DNA from: Streptococcus suis
GTDB taxonomy: Bacteria; Bacillota; Bacilli; Lactobacillales; Streptococcaceae
Length of the DNA stretch: 64,000 bases
Direction: 5' to 3'
NCBI GenBank assembly: GCA_029593465.1
Contig: JAKTNK010000002.1
Span: 119,978-183,977, forward strand
Shown: positions 21,334 through 30,769 of the stretch, in pieces
Layout of the letters: each line of letters opens with the position of its first letter
Numbering within the stretch: the stretch's first letter is position 1
Notes under the pieces: generated by a model
The model's database searches: none
Seen by the model: the letters and a program-made list of their open reading frames with translations, nothing else
Told to the model about the DNA's origin: nothing
Translations under genes and position numbers: made by a program

Positions 21334-21634
21334 AAATGCTTGTTGGAATCGAAATATTAATCAAATTTTCAGTATGAGATGTTTTTAAGTGCTCTTTTAA
21401 AATAATAGATGCATCGATTTTACGTTTGAGGAAAAATTCCCGAATAGCTGCGAGTTCCTCCTCTTTAATAGCACGGTATTTATTCGAGATGAGGATTTCA
21501 TAATGTTTAGGTGCTTGTGAAAAAATCACGTCGGTATTACCAGCAGAGTAAACTTCGACTAAGGTAGCATCTGTATTTCGGAGTTGATTTTTAACAAGCG
21601 TGGGATGGCTACTTGTAACATTGATCAGTCTCAT
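21332..21634 (-). CDS. DUF1827 family protein
   Basis: 100-residue soluble protein of the DUF1827 family found in streptococci and relatives; no function is known. The N-terminus MRLINVTSSHP and the central VEVYSAGNTDVIFSQAP are what I recognise. No membrane segment or catalytic motif is seen. The start ATG has AGGAGAAAG upstream on the minus strand. It is convergent with ileS, and the Nudix gene 57 nt upstream is in the same direction, so both may share a transcript. Confidence 0.75.
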   Translation of the reverse strand: MRLINVTSSHPTLVKNQLRNTDATLVEVYSAGNTDVIFSQAPKHYEILISNKYRAIKEEELAAIREFFLKRKIDASIILKEHLKTSHTENLINISIPTSI

Positions 21635-21691
21635 ATGCTTTCTCCTATAAACCTTTTTCTCTTTATTATATCACTAAATCATGTGAAAAAC

Positions 21692-22141
21692 TTAGGAATG
21701 CTGTTTTTTTTGCCACATTTCAATACCCCATTGATGACTACCACGTTTTAATTTGGTTTTAGCTTCCTCTATGGGGAACCAGGCTAGCTGATTGAAGTCT
21801 TCCAAAGGCTGGCTAATTTTTTCAAATGAGGCAACTTCATAGATGTAAGCAGGGTTGTAAAAGTGAGTGTCGCGATGGCTGGAGTAAAAATACTCATCTG
21901 CTTGCCCAAAGTAATCGCCAAGAACAGCTTTAAATCCCAATTCTTCTAAGAGTTCTCGCTCAATCGCTTGAAAATGATTTTCATTAGCTTCAATTTCCCC
22001 ACCTGGGAGAAACCAAGCACCATTTGGTGCCTGAACTAAAATCACCTTATCTTTTTCAGCGTTGGGGATGACGGCATAGACACCGTATCGATTGTGATAG
22101 TCCACATTATCTTCTTTATGACCAAACGTTGGGATAACCAT
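21692..22141 (-). CDS. Nudix hydrolase (MutT-like)
   Basis: Predicted to hydrolyse a nucleoside diphosphate linked to another group; the substrate is unknown. The Nudix box is complete: GGEIEANENHFQAIE followed by RELLEELGF, matching GX5EX7REUXEEXGU. Start ATG at 22141 (149 aa) is preferred because TTGAGGAC lies upstream at the right distance; a TTG at 22153 inside that site also opens the frame but would have no ribosome site. The stretch 22154-22392 towards clpE holds only the clpE terminator; nothing else was recognised there. Confidence 0.85.
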   Translation of the reverse strand: MVIPTFGHKEDNVDYHNRYGVYAVIPNAEKDKVILVQAPNGAWFLPGGEIEANENHFQAIERELLEELGFKAVLGDYFGQADEYFYSSHRDTHFYNPAYIYEVASFEKISQPLEDFNQLAWFPIEEAKTKLKRGSHQWGIEMWQKKQHS

Positions 22142-22350
22142 AATTGTCCTCAATATCTTTTTTTCTTATTATACTAAAAATGATCCGAATAGACTAGACA
22201 CCTTGTAAGTTTTTATCCATGTTAGTAACGATGAACTCCGATAAAGGAGTACAGGGATTGGAGACTTATTGTAGGAATAGCTACAAGTGATTTGCACCTA
22301 GTTAAGCTGATGTCATGGGGGATAGTTATGCTGTTGATTGATTATCACTA

Positions 22351-22388
22351 AAAACCGTTTGAGAGTTCAACAACTCCCAAACGGTTTT
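22351..22388 (-). terminator. Terminator of clpE
   Basis: AAAACCGTTTGaGAGTT pairs with AACTCcCAAACGGTTTT, T/A-rich at both ends, so it may act in both directions; it lies just beyond the clpE stop. Confidence 0.85.
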
Positions 22389-22392
22389 ATTA

Positions 22393-24642
22393 TTATTTGC
22401 TAGCTATTTCTGCTTTTTTGTTAGGTTTAATCATGATATTGCCATTTGACGTCAAGACAGCACGGAGGTCTTTTTCAGAAGGATTTTCAAGATAGTAATC
22501 GGTGATGGCATCTTCGATATAATCTTGAATGGTGCGACGTAGAGGACGAGCTCCCATTTTTGGATCGTAGCCAAGGTCAACCAGTTTTTCTTTGACTTTA
22601 TCAGTGACCTCTAAATGGAGGCCGTTAAGAGCTAGGCGGTCATTGACACCTTTTAACATGAGGTCAACAATCGTAAGTAGGTTCTCCTTCTTAAGTGGTT
22701 TGAACTCGATGATACCATCAAAACGGTTCATGAATTCTGGACTGAAGAAGTCACCGAGTTGATTGAGGACTGAGTTGGTGCGCCCTTCGCGGGTAGCTCC
22801 AAAGCCAACAGAGGCTTCTGTTTTACCTGTACCTGCATTAGAGGTCATGATGATAATGGTATCTTTGAAGCTAACTGTGCGTCCTTGGCCATCTGTGAGA
22901 CGTCCATCATCTAGGACTTGAAGGAACATGTGCATGACATCGGGATGGGCTTTTTCAACCTCATCAAGTAGGATAAGTGAGTAGGGATTGCGACGGACTT
23001 TTTCTGTTAATTGACCAGCCTCGTCATAGCCCACGTAGCCAGGAGGGGCACCGACCAATTTGGCAACGGCATGTTTTTCCATATACTCAGACATATCGAA
23101 GCGAATCATGCTATCGGCTGAACCAAAGAGTTCGATAGCCAACTGTTTGGAAAGCTCTGTTTTACCGACACCAGTTGGTCCAACAAAAAGGAAGGAACCA
23201 ATCGGACGGTTTGGAGCACCAAGTCCCACACGATTGCGTCGAATGGCTTTTGCGATCTTATCAACCGCTTCATCTTGTCCGATGACGTGTGATTTGAGGT
23301 CATCTGCGAGGTGAATGAGTTGACTCTGTTCTTTTTCTTTCAAATCCCCAACAGGGATATTTGTTTTTTCCTCAATGATGGCTTCGATATTTTTATCAGT
23401 AATAACAGGAATATCTTGGTCATCAAGTTTTTGAGCTTGCATCTCTTTGTATTTAGCGATTTGATCGCGGAAGTAAGCGGCACGCTCGTAATCTTCTTCT
23501 CTGGTTGCTTGTGCTTTTAGATTTTCCGCTTCAACCAAACGCTGATCGATTTCTTGTGGGTCAACAAAGTTCAAGGTGAGATTCATTTTTGAACCGGCTT
23601 CATCGAGAAGGTCGATGGCCTTGTCTGGTAGGAAGCGATCTTGGATGTAGCGGTTAGAAAGGTTAGCAGCGGCTTCAATGGCATCAGAGCTGTACTTAAC
23701 ATGATGATAGTCCTCGTACTTAGGCTGGATACCTTTTAAAATCGTGATGGTTTCTTCAACACTTGGTTCATCGACTTTGACCGGCTGCATCCGACGTTCG
23801 AGAGCGGCGTCTTTTTCAATGATTCGGTATTCATTGAGGGTTGTTGCACCGACTAATTGCAATTCGCCACGGGCTAGTGCCGGTTTCAAGATGTTACCTG
23901 CATCCATGTTACCGTCACCAGCATTACCAGCTCCAACGATTTCATGAATTTCATCAATGAACAGGATAACGTCTTGCCTGTTGCGAATTTCTTCCATTAG
24001 CTTTTGCATGCGTTCTTCAAATTGACCGCGAATACCGGTTCCTTGAACCAAGCTAACAACATCTAATCGAATGACTTGTTTGCCTTGGAGTTTTTGGGGA
24101 ACGTCAGCATCAACAATCTTTTGAGCGAGACCTTCGACAACGGCAGTTTTTCCGACCCCTGGCTCTCCGATAAGCACAGGATTATTTTTGGTACGACGGT
24201 TTAAAATTTCGATAACCCGACGAATTTCATCATCACGACCGATAACAGGGTCAATATTGCCTTGGCGGGCGATGTCAGTGATGTTAATCCCAAATTCATC
24301 TAAGAGACCTTGAGGCTGCTGTTGGACAGGGCCGCGAGGTCCATTTGGATGACGGTTGCCACCTCCATTGCTTCCTCTTTGCCCACCAGCTTGCGTTTTA
24401 GGGCTATTGGGCAAATCATTGCTGAAAGCTCGGAAGTTATTGAGGTCACCAAAGAAATCATCAAAGAAAGGATTCATTGACGATGAGGCGTTTTCTTGTC
24501 CAAGATTTAAAAGACCATGTTTAGGGTCTGTTTTCATGATTTGATAACAGTTTTGGCAAAGGTCAACCTGTTTTTGTTTGCCATTAACATTGGTGTATAA
24601 ATGGATGGTTGATTCGTTTAATTGACAGTTTTGACAAAGCAT
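22393..24642 (-). CDS. clpE: ATP-dependent Clp protease ATP-binding subunit ClpE
   Basis: ClpE is a heat-induced Hsp100 unfoldase that feeds ClpP. The N-terminal zinc finger has Cys3, Cys6, Cys29 and Cys32. A low-complexity Gly/Asn/Pro linker follows (residues 80-115). The first AAA module has Walker A GEPGVGKT and the second GPTGVGKT, with a UVR-like middle region ([19 protein letters not shown]). 749 aa is normal. GTGAGGT serves as ribosome site. Regulation is visible upstream: a perfect CtsR operator just downstream of the promoter, and a CIRCE-like repeat further up. Confidence 0.96.
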   Translation of the reverse strand: MLCQNCQLNESTIHLYTNVNGKQKQVDLCQNCYQIMKTDPKHGLLNLGQENASSSMNPFFDDFFGDLNNFRAFSNDLPNSPKTQAGGQRGSNGGGNRHPNGPRGPVQQQPQGLLDEFGINITDIARQGNIDPVIGRDDEIRRVIEILNRRTKNNPVLIGEPGVGKTAVVEGLAQKIVDADVPQKLQGKQVIRLDVVSLVQGTGIRGQFEERMQKLMEEIRNRQDVILFIDEIHEIVGAGNAGDGNMDAGNILKPALARGELQLVGATTLNEYRIIEKDAALERRMQPVKVDEPSVEETITILKGIQPKYEDYHHVKYSSDAIEAAANLSNRYIQDRFLPDKAIDLLDEAGSKMNLTLNFVDPQEIDQRLVEAENLKAQATREEDYERAAYFRDQIAKYKEMQAQKLDDQDIPVITDKNIEAIIEEKTNIPVGDLKEKEQSQLIHLADDLKSHVIGQDEAVDKIAKAIRRNRVGLGAPNRPIGSFLFVGPTGVGKTELSKQLAIELFGSADSMIRFDMSEYMEKHAVAKLVGAPPGYVGYDEAGQLTEKVRRNPYSLILLDEVEKAHPDVMHMFLQVLDDGRLTDGQGRTVSFKDTIIIMTSNAGTGKTEASVGFGATREGRTNSVLNQLGDFFSPEFMNRFDGIIEFKPLKKENLLTIVDLMLKGVNDRLALNGLHLEVTDKVKEKLVDLGYDPKMGARPLRRTIQDYIEDAITDYYLENPSEKDLRAVLTSNGNIMIKPNKKAEIASK

Positions 24643-24707
24643 AGATATACCTCACTTTTTGAGAGATTTTTAATAAAGTAATAGGATACGATGACAAAAT
24701 ATAATTT

Positions 24708-24724
24708 GGTCAAAAATAGTCAAA
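24708..24724. promoter_or_regulatory. CtsR operator of clpE
   Basis: GGTCAAAAATAGTCAAA matches the CtsR direct heptad repeat (RGTCAAA NAN RGTCAAA) at every position. It lies 14 nt downstream of the clpE -10 box, covering the start of transcription and the early leader, a classic repression position. Confidence 0.92.
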
Positions 24725-24738
24725 CTTTATCTGCTCTT

Positions 24739-24766
24739 ATTATAGCACTATGAGACCATAATGCAA
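24739..24766 (-). promoter_or_regulatory. Promoter of clpE
   Basis: On the minus strand TTGCAT (24766-24761), 16 nt, TATAAT (24744-24739). Transcription would start near 24732, immediately ahead of the CtsR operator. Confidence 0.75.
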
Positions 24767-24783
24767 GTAAAAAGTTTGAATTA

Positions 24784-24810
24784 TTGGCACTTACAAAACA
24801 AGAGTGCTAA
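24784..24810. promoter_or_regulatory. CIRCE-like element (HrcA operator candidate)
   Basis: TTGGCACTT, nine bases, GAGTGCTAA: the CIRCE consensus TTAGCACTC-N9-GAGTGCTAA with two changes, both in the left arm. It sits 17 nt upstream of the clpE -35 box and about 57 nt upstream of the divergent DUF1797 promoter. Confidence 0.7.
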
Positions 24811-24866
24811 CGGTCAGTCATTTCGGTCATCAGATAGGATTTCCTAGGAAAATGGTGTATTTCATG

Positions 24867-24895
24867 TTACTTTTAGTTTTATTTTGTGGTAGAAT
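24867..24895 (+). promoter_or_regulatory. Promoter of the DUF1797 gene
   Basis: TTACTT (24867-24872), 17 nt, TAGAAT (24890-24895) with TGG before it (extended -10). Confidence 0.5.
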
Positions 24896-24927
24896 AGTAG
24901 CAAGTAATAGAAATAGAGGAGTATGAT

Positions 24928-25158
24928 ATGGAATCGCATTTGGTAAGAATTATTAACCGTCTTGAGCTGATGGCAACAGATGGCAGTCATTTAAAACGCA
25001 ATTTTGAACGTGATGGAGTAGTTGTTGCAGAAGTGTCTTTTAGCAATGACCCTGAAAACGGTCCTGTTTTCACTTTGCGTGATGTGGCAGCAAGAGAGTC
25101 TTATTCCTTTGATAGTATTGACTTGATTGCTATGGAAATTTATGACTTGCTTTATTAA
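24928..25158 (+). CDS. DUF1797 family protein
   Basis: 76-residue soluble protein, DUF1797 (Bacillus YkuJ-like), function unknown. It reads as a small alpha/beta fold (ATDGSHLKRNFERDGVVVAEVSF, ending IDLIAMEIYDLLY). The ribosome site is AGAGGAG. It is a single-gene unit with its own promoter and terminator, divergent from clpE; whether the shared control region also regulates it is open. Confidence 0.75.
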   Translation: MESHLVRIINRLELMATDGSHLKRNFERDGVVVAEVSFSNDPENGPVFTLRDVAARESYSFDSIDLIAMEIYDLLY

Positions 25159-25168
25159 GCAGTGTTAG

Positions 25169-25193
25169 AAGACTGGGTTCCCTAGTCTTTTTT
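25169..25193 (+). terminator. Terminator after the DUF1797 gene
   Basis: AAGACTgGG/CCtAGTCTT stem with a TTC loop and a T run. Confidence 0.75.
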
Positions 25194-25232
25194 AGTTACT
25201 ATTAATATTTTTGCATAAAAATACAAAAAATA

Positions 25233-25261
25233 TTGCGGTGTTTAAGTATATATGCTATGAT
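25233..25261 (+). promoter_or_regulatory. Promoter of the amino-acid ABC transporter genes
   Basis: TTGCGG (25233-25238), 17 nt, TATGAT (25256-25261) preceded by TGC (extended -10). Confidence 0.55.
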
Positions 25262-25293
25262 TGTTTTTGTATTTTATTTAACAGGAGATGTCT

Positions 25294-25980
25294 ATGGATT
25301 TTTCATTCCTTCCCAAGTATTGGGCTTATTTTAATTACGGTGTCTTGGTCACCATCATGATTTCTGCTTGTGTTGTTTTCTTTGGTATTATTATTGGTAT
25401 TATTATCGCTCTTTTAAAGCGAAGCTCCTTCAAACCATTAGCATGGCTAGCCAGTGTCTATGTGTGGATTTTTAGAGGGACCCCGATGGTGGTTCAGATT
25501 ATGATTGCTTTTGCTTGGATGCATTTTAATGGGGCCCCAACGATTGGCTTTGGAGTTTTGGATTTAGATTTTACCAGATTGTTGCCAGGGATTATTATCA
25601 TTTCGCTAAATAGTGGTGCCTATATTTCAGAGTCTGTCCGTGCGGGTATTGAGTCTGTCCCTAAAGGACAGTTGGAAGCTGCTTACTCACTTGGGATTAA
25701 ACCTCGAAATGCGATGCGTTACGTGATTTTGCCGCAGGCTATCAAAAATATCCTACCAGCACTTGGTAATGAATTTATCACGATTATCAAGGATAGTTCA
25801 TTGTTACAAACTATTGGTGTGATGGAGTTGTGGAATGGTGCCCAATCAGTCGTGACAGCAACTTATATTCCTGTTGCACCGCTTTTGTTTGCCGCTTTCT
25901 ATTATTTGATGGTCACAACAGCCATATCGGCTTTATTGAAATGGTTTGAAAAACGCATGGGAACAGGAGGGACACTCTAA
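25294..25980 (+). CDS. Polar amino-acid ABC transporter permease (glutamine type)
   Basis: Inner-membrane subunit of a His/Glu/Gln/Arg/opine-type importer. Membrane helices at about residues 12-40, 50-75, 90-110 and 185-215, and the cytoplasmic coupling (EAA) loop [19 protein letters not shown] then [16 protein letters not shown], are visible. Start ATG 25294 (228 aa) has ACAGGAG 6 nt upstream; the in-frame ATG at 25288 abuts that site. Its stop shares a base with the ATPase start. No binding protein gene lies nearby, so the receptor must be encoded elsewhere. The substrate is inferred from family only. Confidence 0.9.
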   Translation: MDFSFLPKYWAYFNYGVLVTIMISACVVFFGIIIGIIIALLKRSSFKPLAWLASVYVWIFRGTPMVVQIMIAFAWMHFNGAPTIGFGVLDLDFTRLLPGIIIISLNSGAYISESVRAGIESVPKGQLEAAYSLGIKPRNAMRYVILPQAIKNILPALGNEFITIIKDSSLLQTIGVMELWNGAQSVVTATYIPVAPLLFAAFYYLMVTTAISALLKWFEKRMGTGGTL

Positions 25981-26714
25981 TGACAGAAACCTTAATTGCA
26001 ATTAACGACTTACACAAGTCTTTTGGCTCCAATGAAGTGTTAAAAGGAATTGATTTGGAGATTAAAAAGGGTGAAGTGGTCGTGATTATTGGACCGTCTG
26101 GCTCTGGGAAATCAACGCTTTTAAGAACGATGAATCTCTTGGAGACGCCAACAAAGGGGACAGTTACCTTTGAGGGAGTGGACATTACGGATAAACGTAA
26201 TGATGTGTTTAAAATGCGTGAAAAAATGGGCATGGTCTTCCAACAGTTTAACCTCTTTCCCAATATGACTATTTTAGATAATATCACCCTATCGCCAATC
26301 AAGACAAAAGGTCTGGCAAAAGCAGATGCTGAGGCCAAGGCTTATGACCTTTTAGACAAGGTTGGTCTCAGGGATAAGGCGAATGCTTACTCGCCCAGTC
26401 TTTCAGGAGGGCAGAAACAACGGATTGCTATCGCACGTGGTTTAGCCATGGACCCAGATGTCCTATTGTTTGATGAGCCAACTTCAGCACTTGATCCAGA
26501 AATGGTTGGTGAGGTGCTAGCTGTGATGCAAGATTTAGCCAAATCTGGAATGACCATGGTGATTGTCACACATGAGATGGGATTTGCGCGTGAAGTCGCT
26601 GATCGCGTGATTTTCATGGATGGCGGTGTTGTTGTTGAAGACGGTACCCCAGAACAACTGTTTGAACAGACACGAGAAGAACGGACCCAAAACTTTTTGA
26701 GCAAGGTGTTGTAA
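25980..26714 (+). CDS. Polar amino-acid ABC transporter ATP-binding protein
   Basis: ATPase partner of the preceding permease. Walker A is GPSGSGKST (around residue 40), the Q-loop [11 protein letters not shown], the signature [15 protein letters not shown], Walker [15 protein letters not shown] and the switch His in [11 protein letters not shown]. 244 aa is typical of GlnQ-type proteins. Start and stop codons overlap (TAATG), so the two subunits are made together. Confidence 0.93.
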   Translation: MTETLIAINDLHKSFGSNEVLKGIDLEIKKGEVVVIIGPSGSGKSTLLRTMNLLETPTKGTVTFEGVDITDKRNDVFKMREKMGMVFQQFNLFPNMTILDNITLSPIKTKGLAKADAEAKAYDLLDKVGLRDKANAYSPSLSGGQKQRIAIARGLAMDPDVLLFDEPTSALDPEMVGEVLAVMQDLAKSGMTMVIVTHEMGFAREVADRVIFMDGGVVVEDGTPEQLFEQTREERTQNFLSKVL

Positions 26715-26742
26715 AAAAGCTAGGAGTAGCTGGTTTTTGTTA

Positions 26743-26751
26743 TGGTATAAT
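26743..26751 (+). promoter_or_regulatory. Extended -10 promoter of folD
   Basis: TGGTATAAT (-10 at 26746-26751) without a recognisable -35; start of transcription would be about 18 nt before the folD ATG. Confidence 0.5.
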
Positions 26752-26775
26752 GGTCAAAAAGAAAAGGAGATGATC

Positions 26776-27627
26776 ATGGCAGAATTAATGGATGGTAAAG
26801 CCTTAGCGCAAAAGATGCAGGCAGCCTTATCTGAAAAGGTTGCTAGATTGAAGGAAGAAGCTAATATTGTTCCTGGTTTGGTAGTGATTTTAGTGGGTGA
26901 TAATCCTGCCAGTCAGATTTACGTCAAGAATAAGGAACGTTCTGCTAAAAAAGCAGGTTTTTACAGTGAGACGGTTAGACTGCCCAAGACGATTAGTCAA
27001 GAAGAGTTATTGGACATCGTTGAAGGGTATAATCAAGATAGTCGCTTTCATGGCATTTTGGTTCAGCTGCCTTTGCCTGAACATATCGATGAAGAAGAAG
27101 TGGTCTTAGCCATTAGTCCTGATAAGGATGTCGATGGTTTTCACCATGTCAATACTGGTCGCCTATGGTCTGGTAAGCCGGCCATGGTTCCTTGCACACC
27201 AGCGGGAATTATGAAACTACTTGAAACCTACGATGTTAGTCTCGAAGGGAAAAAGGCAGTTGTTATTGGACGTTCTAACATTGTGGGTAAACCGATGGCG
27301 GCGCTCTTATTGGAAGCAGATGCTACTGTTACCTCAACGCATTCACGTACGAGACATTTATCTACGATTACTAAAACAGCAGATATCTTGGTTGTTGCCA
27401 TAGGGCGCTCTCAATTCATCACAGCGGATTACGTTAAACCTGGTGCTGTGGTTATTGACGTTGGGATGAATCGTGATGAAACAGGGAGATTGACTGGGGA
27501 CGTTGATTTTGACTCTGTTGCCCCGCTTGCTTCTAAGATAACCCCAGTTCCTGGTGGTGTAGGTCCAATGACCATTACGATGCTATTAGAACAAACCTAT
27601 CAAGCTGCTGTGAGACAGCTATCCTAA
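26776..27627 (+). CDS. folD: Methylenetetrahydrofolate dehydrogenase/cyclohydrolase
   Basis: Bifunctional enzyme of one-carbon metabolism: converts 5,10-methylene- to 10-formyl-tetrahydrofolate with NADP. The substrate-site motif [16 protein letters not shown] with the catalytic Lys, [21 protein letters not shown], the nucleotide loop [14 protein letters not shown] and the C-terminal [13 protein letters not shown] are all present. Start ATG 26776 (283 aa) has AAAAGGAG 7 nt upstream; an ATG at 26770 is too close to it. Single-gene unit. Confidence 0.97.
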   Translation: MAELMDGKALAQKMQAALSEKVARLKEEANIVPGLVVILVGDNPASQIYVKNKERSAKKAGFYSETVRLPKTISQEELLDIVEGYNQDSRFHGILVQLPLPEHIDEEEVVLAISPDKDVDGFHHVNTGRLWSGKPAMVPCTPAGIMKLLETYDVSLEGKKAVVIGRSNIVGKPMAALLLEADATVTSTHSRTRHLSTITKTADILVVAIGRSQFITADYVKPGAVVIDVGMNRDETGRLTGDVDFDSVAPLASKITPVPGGVGPMTITMLLEQTYQAAVRQLS

Positions 27628-27630
27628 TCA

Positions 27631-27665
27631 AACAGATTGAAGCTTGTTCTTCAATCTGTTTTTTG
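27631..27665 (+). terminator. Terminator after folD
   Basis: 12-bp perfect stem AACAGATTGAAG/CTTCAATCTGTT with a 6-nt loop and a T run. Confidence 0.88.
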
Positions 27666-27763
27666 TGTTATCCAATCGTCTTGGGAAGCGTCTTTTTTTA
27701 GTCTATTTCCGACATGCTCTTCTAGTTATTGCTAAGGTTTTTGATTGTTTTATTTTTTATAAA

Positions 27764-27772
27764 TGCTATAAT
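27764..27772 (+). promoter_or_regulatory. Extended -10 promoter of the DUF1836 gene (leaderless arrangement)
   Basis: TGCTATAAT with the -10 at 27767-27772 and a possible TTGTTT -35 (27745-27750, 16 nt spacer). Only six bases separate the -10 from the ATG, so transcription should start at or next to the start codon. Confidence 0.6.
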
Positions 27773-27778
27773 CTAGTT

Positions 27779-28261
27779 ATGGAAACTAGATATAATATTT
27801 TTGATGAATTACAATTAAAGCCCTTGCCGCAATGGTCTGAACTTCCAGAGTTGGATCTGTATCTGGATCAGGTCTTGTTTTATGTGAATAAGGTTAGTCA
27901 AACGTCTGTTGATCGTGATACCAAAGGCATTACAGCCTCGATGGTCAATAATTATGTGAAACATGGGCAATTGGAAAAACCGATTAAGAAAAAGTATCAG
28001 CGTTCTCAAGTAGCCCGTCTCATCGCGATTGCCTTCTTAAAAAATGTTTTTAGCCTGCAAGAGATCGGAGAGATGCTTGATGCTTTGCGTCAGGACTATG
28101 AGTCGGAAGACTTGTACAATCGTTTTGTGTACTGTATGAATGGCACGTCAACGGATGTTCCAGACGTGATTAACCATGCTTGTCTGACGATTAAATCGTA
28201 TTATCAAACGCGTCTTTTGATGCTTGCTCAAGGAGAAAAATCGCATGAATCAAACCTTTAA
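27779..28261 (+). CDS. DUF1836 domain-containing protein
   Basis: 160-residue cytoplasmic protein of family DUF1836, function unknown. The middle resembles a winged or MerR-like DNA-binding region (GITASMVNNYVKHGQLEKPIKKKYQRSQV), followed by helices (AIAFLKNVFSLQEIGEMLDAL), which makes a regulator plausible but unproven. The ATG at 27779 has no ribosome binding site; an extended -10 box ends 6 nt before it, so the mRNA is probably leaderless. The frame stays open upstream to 27644, but that part reads as low-complexity shadow over the folD terminator. The next gene starts inside its 3' end. Confidence 0.72.
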   Translation: METRYNIFDELQLKPLPQWSELPELDLYLDQVLFYVNKVSQTSVDRDTKGITASMVNNYVKHGQLEKPIKKKYQRSQVARLIAIAFLKNVFSLQEIGEMLDALRQDYESEDLYNRFVYCMNGTSTDVPDVINHACLTIKSYYQTRLLMLAQGEKSHESNL

Positions 28262-28895
28262 ATTAAGTGCACCACTTTCATTTGGTGAAGAAGTCGGCAA
28301 TGCTATCACTCATGGCATTGGGGCGGTTCTCATGTTGGTCTTGCTACCGATAACTGCTGTTAGAGCCTATCATCAGTATGATATGACGGCAGTTGTTGGC
28401 ATGTCTATTTTTGTCATTAGTCTCTTTTTGATGTTTTTATCCTCGATGGTTTATCACTCAATGACTTATGGGACTCCTCAAAAATATGTTCTTAGAGTGA
28501 TCGATCACAGTATGATTTACATTGCGATTGCAGGTTCCTACACTCCTGTTGCCCTTTCCTTAGTGGGTGGGTGGTTAGGGGTTGCCATTATTGTCTTGCA
28601 GTGGGGCGTGACTTTATTTGGTATCCTGTATAAAATTTTTGCGAAAACAATCAACGAAACATTTAGCCTGTCGCTTTATCTTGTAATGGGATGGTTGGTC
28701 TTGTTGATTCTTCCTGCTATTATTCGTCATGCCAGTCTGACATTTGATTTGCTGATGCTAGCAGGTGGCTTGTCTTATACCGTAGGTGCTATCTTTTATG
28801 TTAAGAAAAAGCCTTATTACCATATGATTTGGCATCTCTTTATTTTATTAGCATCCGCACTTCAATATATTGCAATTGTCTTTTACATGATTTAA
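28245..28895 (+). CDS. Hemolysin III family (PAQR-type) membrane protein
   Basis: Seven-helix integral membrane protein of the HlyIII/YqfA group, related to PAQR receptors; members have been proposed to be zinc-dependent hydrolases, and haemolytic activity is only reported for a few. Visible signatures: GEEVGNAITHGIGAV, SSMVYHSM, IDHSMIYIAIAGSYTPV and the C-terminal YYHMIWHLFILLAS with the conserved histidines. Start ATG 28245 (216 aa) has AAGGAG upstream and overlaps the DUF1836 gene by 17 nt. Confidence 0.9.
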   Translation: MNQTFKLSAPLSFGEEVGNAITHGIGAVLMLVLLPITAVRAYHQYDMTAVVGMSIFVISLFLMFLSSMVYHSMTYGTPQKYVLRVIDHSMIYIAIAGSYTPVALSLVGGWLGVAIIVLQWGVTLFGILYKIFAKTINETFSLSLYLVMGWLVLLILPAIIRHASLTFDLLMLAGGLSYTVGAIFYVKKKPYYHMIWHLFILLASALQYIAIVFYMI

Positions 28896-28926
28896 GAATC
28901 CGGACGATGGGTCGGATTCTTTTTTA
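28894..28926 (+). terminator. Terminator after the hemolysin III gene
   Basis: AAGAATCCG/CGGATTCTT stem with T6, starting within the stop codon. Confidence 0.85.
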
Positions 28927-28971
28927 TGTTAATACGAATAATTGATTTAGAGATGGTTTCAATCACTAGCC

Positions 28972-29097
28972 TTGCCTAACGGCGGTTTGTTAGCTGCTTT
29001 TATGCTGTTATTTGTGACATTTATGTTTGATACGGTCCTTGCCTTCTTTGCCCATTTCCATCGATTATTGACCCAAGGATTCTTACGGATTATTTGA
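28972..29097 (+). CDS. Possible small membrane protein or gene remnant
   Basis: 41 codons from a TTG in the hemIII-xseA gap encode a mostly hydrophobic peptide (GGLLAAFMLLFVTFMF, then DTVLAFFAHFHRLL). No ribosome site is visible. An ATG at 28953 in another frame reads eight residues (MVSITSLA) and stops; joining the two frames would give a smooth N-terminus, which suggests a frameshifted remnant of a small membrane protein. It could also be chance. The rest of this 255-nt gap holds only the flanking terminator and the xseA promoter. Confidence 0.3.
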   Translation: MPNGGLLAAFMLLFVTFMFDTVLAFFAHFHRLLTQGFLRII

Positions 29098-29105
29098 CTA
29101 AAAAA

Positions 29106-29114
29106 TGCTATAAT
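29106..29114 (+). promoter_or_regulatory. Extended -10 promoter of the xseA operon
   Basis: TGCTATAAT (-10 at 29109-29114); no good -35 at the right distance. Confidence 0.5.
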
Positions 29115-29150
29115 AAATAAAGCATTTTGCATCAAATGGAAAGGGTAGGA

Positions 29151-30488
29151 ATGTCAGATTATTTAACGGTTAGCCACTTGACCAAGTATCTCAAATTAAA
29201 GTTTGATCGGGACCCTTATTTAGAGCGTGTATATCTAACGGGACAAGTGTCCAATTTTCGTCGGCGTCCCAACCACCAATACTTTTCACTCAAAGATGAG
29301 CATGCGGTTATTCAAGCGACCATGTGGGCGGGGCAGTTCAATAAGTTAGGCTTTGACTTGGAAGAGGGCATGAAGATTAATGTTATTGGACGTGTCCAAT
29401 TGTATGAGCCTAGTGGATCTTACTCGATTATTATTGAAAAGGCTGAACCTGATGGCATTGGTGCTCTAGCCTTACAGTTTGAACAACTGAAGAAAAAGTT
29501 AGCTGCTCAAGGTTATTTTGAGGACAAGCACAAACAGGCCTTACCGCAATTTCCAAAGAACATTGGAGTCATCACAAGCCCTAGTGGAGCAGTGATTAGA
29601 GACATTATCACGACCGTTTCACGGCGTTTTCCAGGAGTTGATATCCTCTTGTTCCCAACTAAGGTTCAGGGAGAAGGGGCTGCTCAAGAAGTGGCAACTA
29701 ATATTGCTAAGGCCAATCAACATAAGGATTTAGACCTTCTGATTGTCGGTCGTGGAGGCGGTTCTATTGAGGACTTGTGGGCTTTCAATGAAGAAGTGGT
29801 TGTTGAAGCGATTTTTGAATCACGTTTGCCGGTAATTTCTAGTGTTGGTCATGAAACAGACACGACTTTGGCTGATTTTGTCGCTGATAAACGGGCAGCA
29901 ACTCCAACAGCAGCGGCAGAATTGGCGACTCCTGTCAGCAAGGCTGATATTTTAGGCTGGATTGGGGAGCGCCAGCAAAGGCTTTATCAGGCTAGTTTGC
30001 GTCAGCTAACATGGCGAAGCGAGCAGTTGGAACGATTGAGACAGTCGGTTATTTTTCGCCAACCTGAACGCCTTTATGATGCGATCACGCAAAAAGTGGA
30101 TTATTTATTATCTCAGTTAAATCAGTCTATCACTCAAATAGTTAATCAAGCCAGTCAGAGAGAAAATCTATTGAACCAACGCTTGCAAGCAAGGCATCTG
30201 ACAGAAACAGTTGATCGTTATCAAGAGCGTTTAAGTGTCTTATCTCGGTTATTGTTCTCTCATATGACAAATGCTTATGATATGAAGGTGAGTCGCTTTG
30301 ATAAAGCGCAGGCTGCTCTCTTATCACTGGATACCAGTCGCATTGTGGCGCGTGGTTATGCCATTGTGCAAAAAAAAGAAAGAGCAATTACCAGTATTAG
30401 GGATGTTGAAGAAGGTGACAAACTCACGATTCAGATGAAAGATGGGCACATGACAGTTGCTGTTGATAAGGTGACGATCGATCCTTAG
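29151..30488 (+). CDS. xseA: Exodeoxyribonuclease VII large subunit
   Basis: Catalytic subunit of the single-strand-specific exonuclease VII. The N-terminal OB fold ([23 protein letters not shown]), the nuclease core with [29 protein letters not shown] and [17 protein letters not shown], and a long coiled-coil arm (about residues 280-400) that binds the small subunit are visible. Start ATG 29151 (445 aa) follows AAAGGG at 5 nt. First gene of the run xseA-xseB-ispA-tlyA-argR-recN. Confidence 0.96.
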   Translation: MSDYLTVSHLTKYLKLKFDRDPYLERVYLTGQVSNFRRRPNHQYFSLKDEHAVIQATMWAGQFNKLGFDLEEGMKINVIGRVQLYEPSGSYSIIIEKAEPDGIGALALQFEQLKKKLAAQGYFEDKHKQALPQFPKNIGVITSPSGAVIRDIITTVSRRFPGVDILLFPTKVQGEGAAQEVATNIAKANQHKDLDLLIVGRGGGSIEDLWAFNEEVVVEAIFESRLPVISSVGHETDTTLADFVADKRAATPTAAAELATPVSKADILGWIGERQQRLYQASLRQLTWRSEQLERLRQSVIFRQPERLYDAITQKVDYLLSQLNQSITQIVNQASQRENLLNQRLQARHLTETVDRYQERLSVLSRLLFSHMTNAYDMKVSRFDKAQAALLSLDTSRIVARGYAIVQKKERAITSIRDVEEGDKLTIQMKDGHMTVAVDKVTIDP

Positions 30489-30550
30489 GAGATGCCTGAG
30501 TAATAGCTTGAAGATGTTGAGTCACCTGATAAGAAAATAAAGGAGTAGAT

Positions 30551-30769
30551 ATGCCAAGTAAGAAAAAAACATTTGAAGATAATTTAAAGGATTTGGAAGC
30601 TATCGTTACGCGGTTAGAAAATGGCGATGTTCCCTTAGAAGAGGCGATTGAACAATTCCAGAAAGGTATGGCCTTGTCTAAAGAATTGCAAAAGACCTTA
30701 CAAGATGCTGAAAAAACCTTGGTCAAGGTCATGCAGCCAGATGGCAGTGAAGTGGAAATGGATGTCTAA
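30551..30769 (+). CDS. xseB: Exodeoxyribonuclease VII small subunit
   Basis: 72-residue helical partner of XseA. The family motif [29 protein letters not shown] and [13 protein letters not shown] is complete. AAGGAG upstream. The stop overlaps the ispA start (TAATG). Confidence 0.96.
   Translation: MPSKKKTFEDNLKDLEAIVTRLENGDVPLEEAIEQFQKGMALSKELQKTLQDAEKTLVKVMQPDGSEVEMDV

Noticed and set aside
22154-22350. Search for a small RNA or ORF between the Nudix gene and the clpE terminator
   Set aside because: No promoter-terminator pair, ribosome site or conserved reading was seen.
27644-27778. Upstream extension of the DUF1836 frame from a TTG
   Set aside because: It begins inside the folD terminator, covers the promoter, and the residues do not look like a protein family start.
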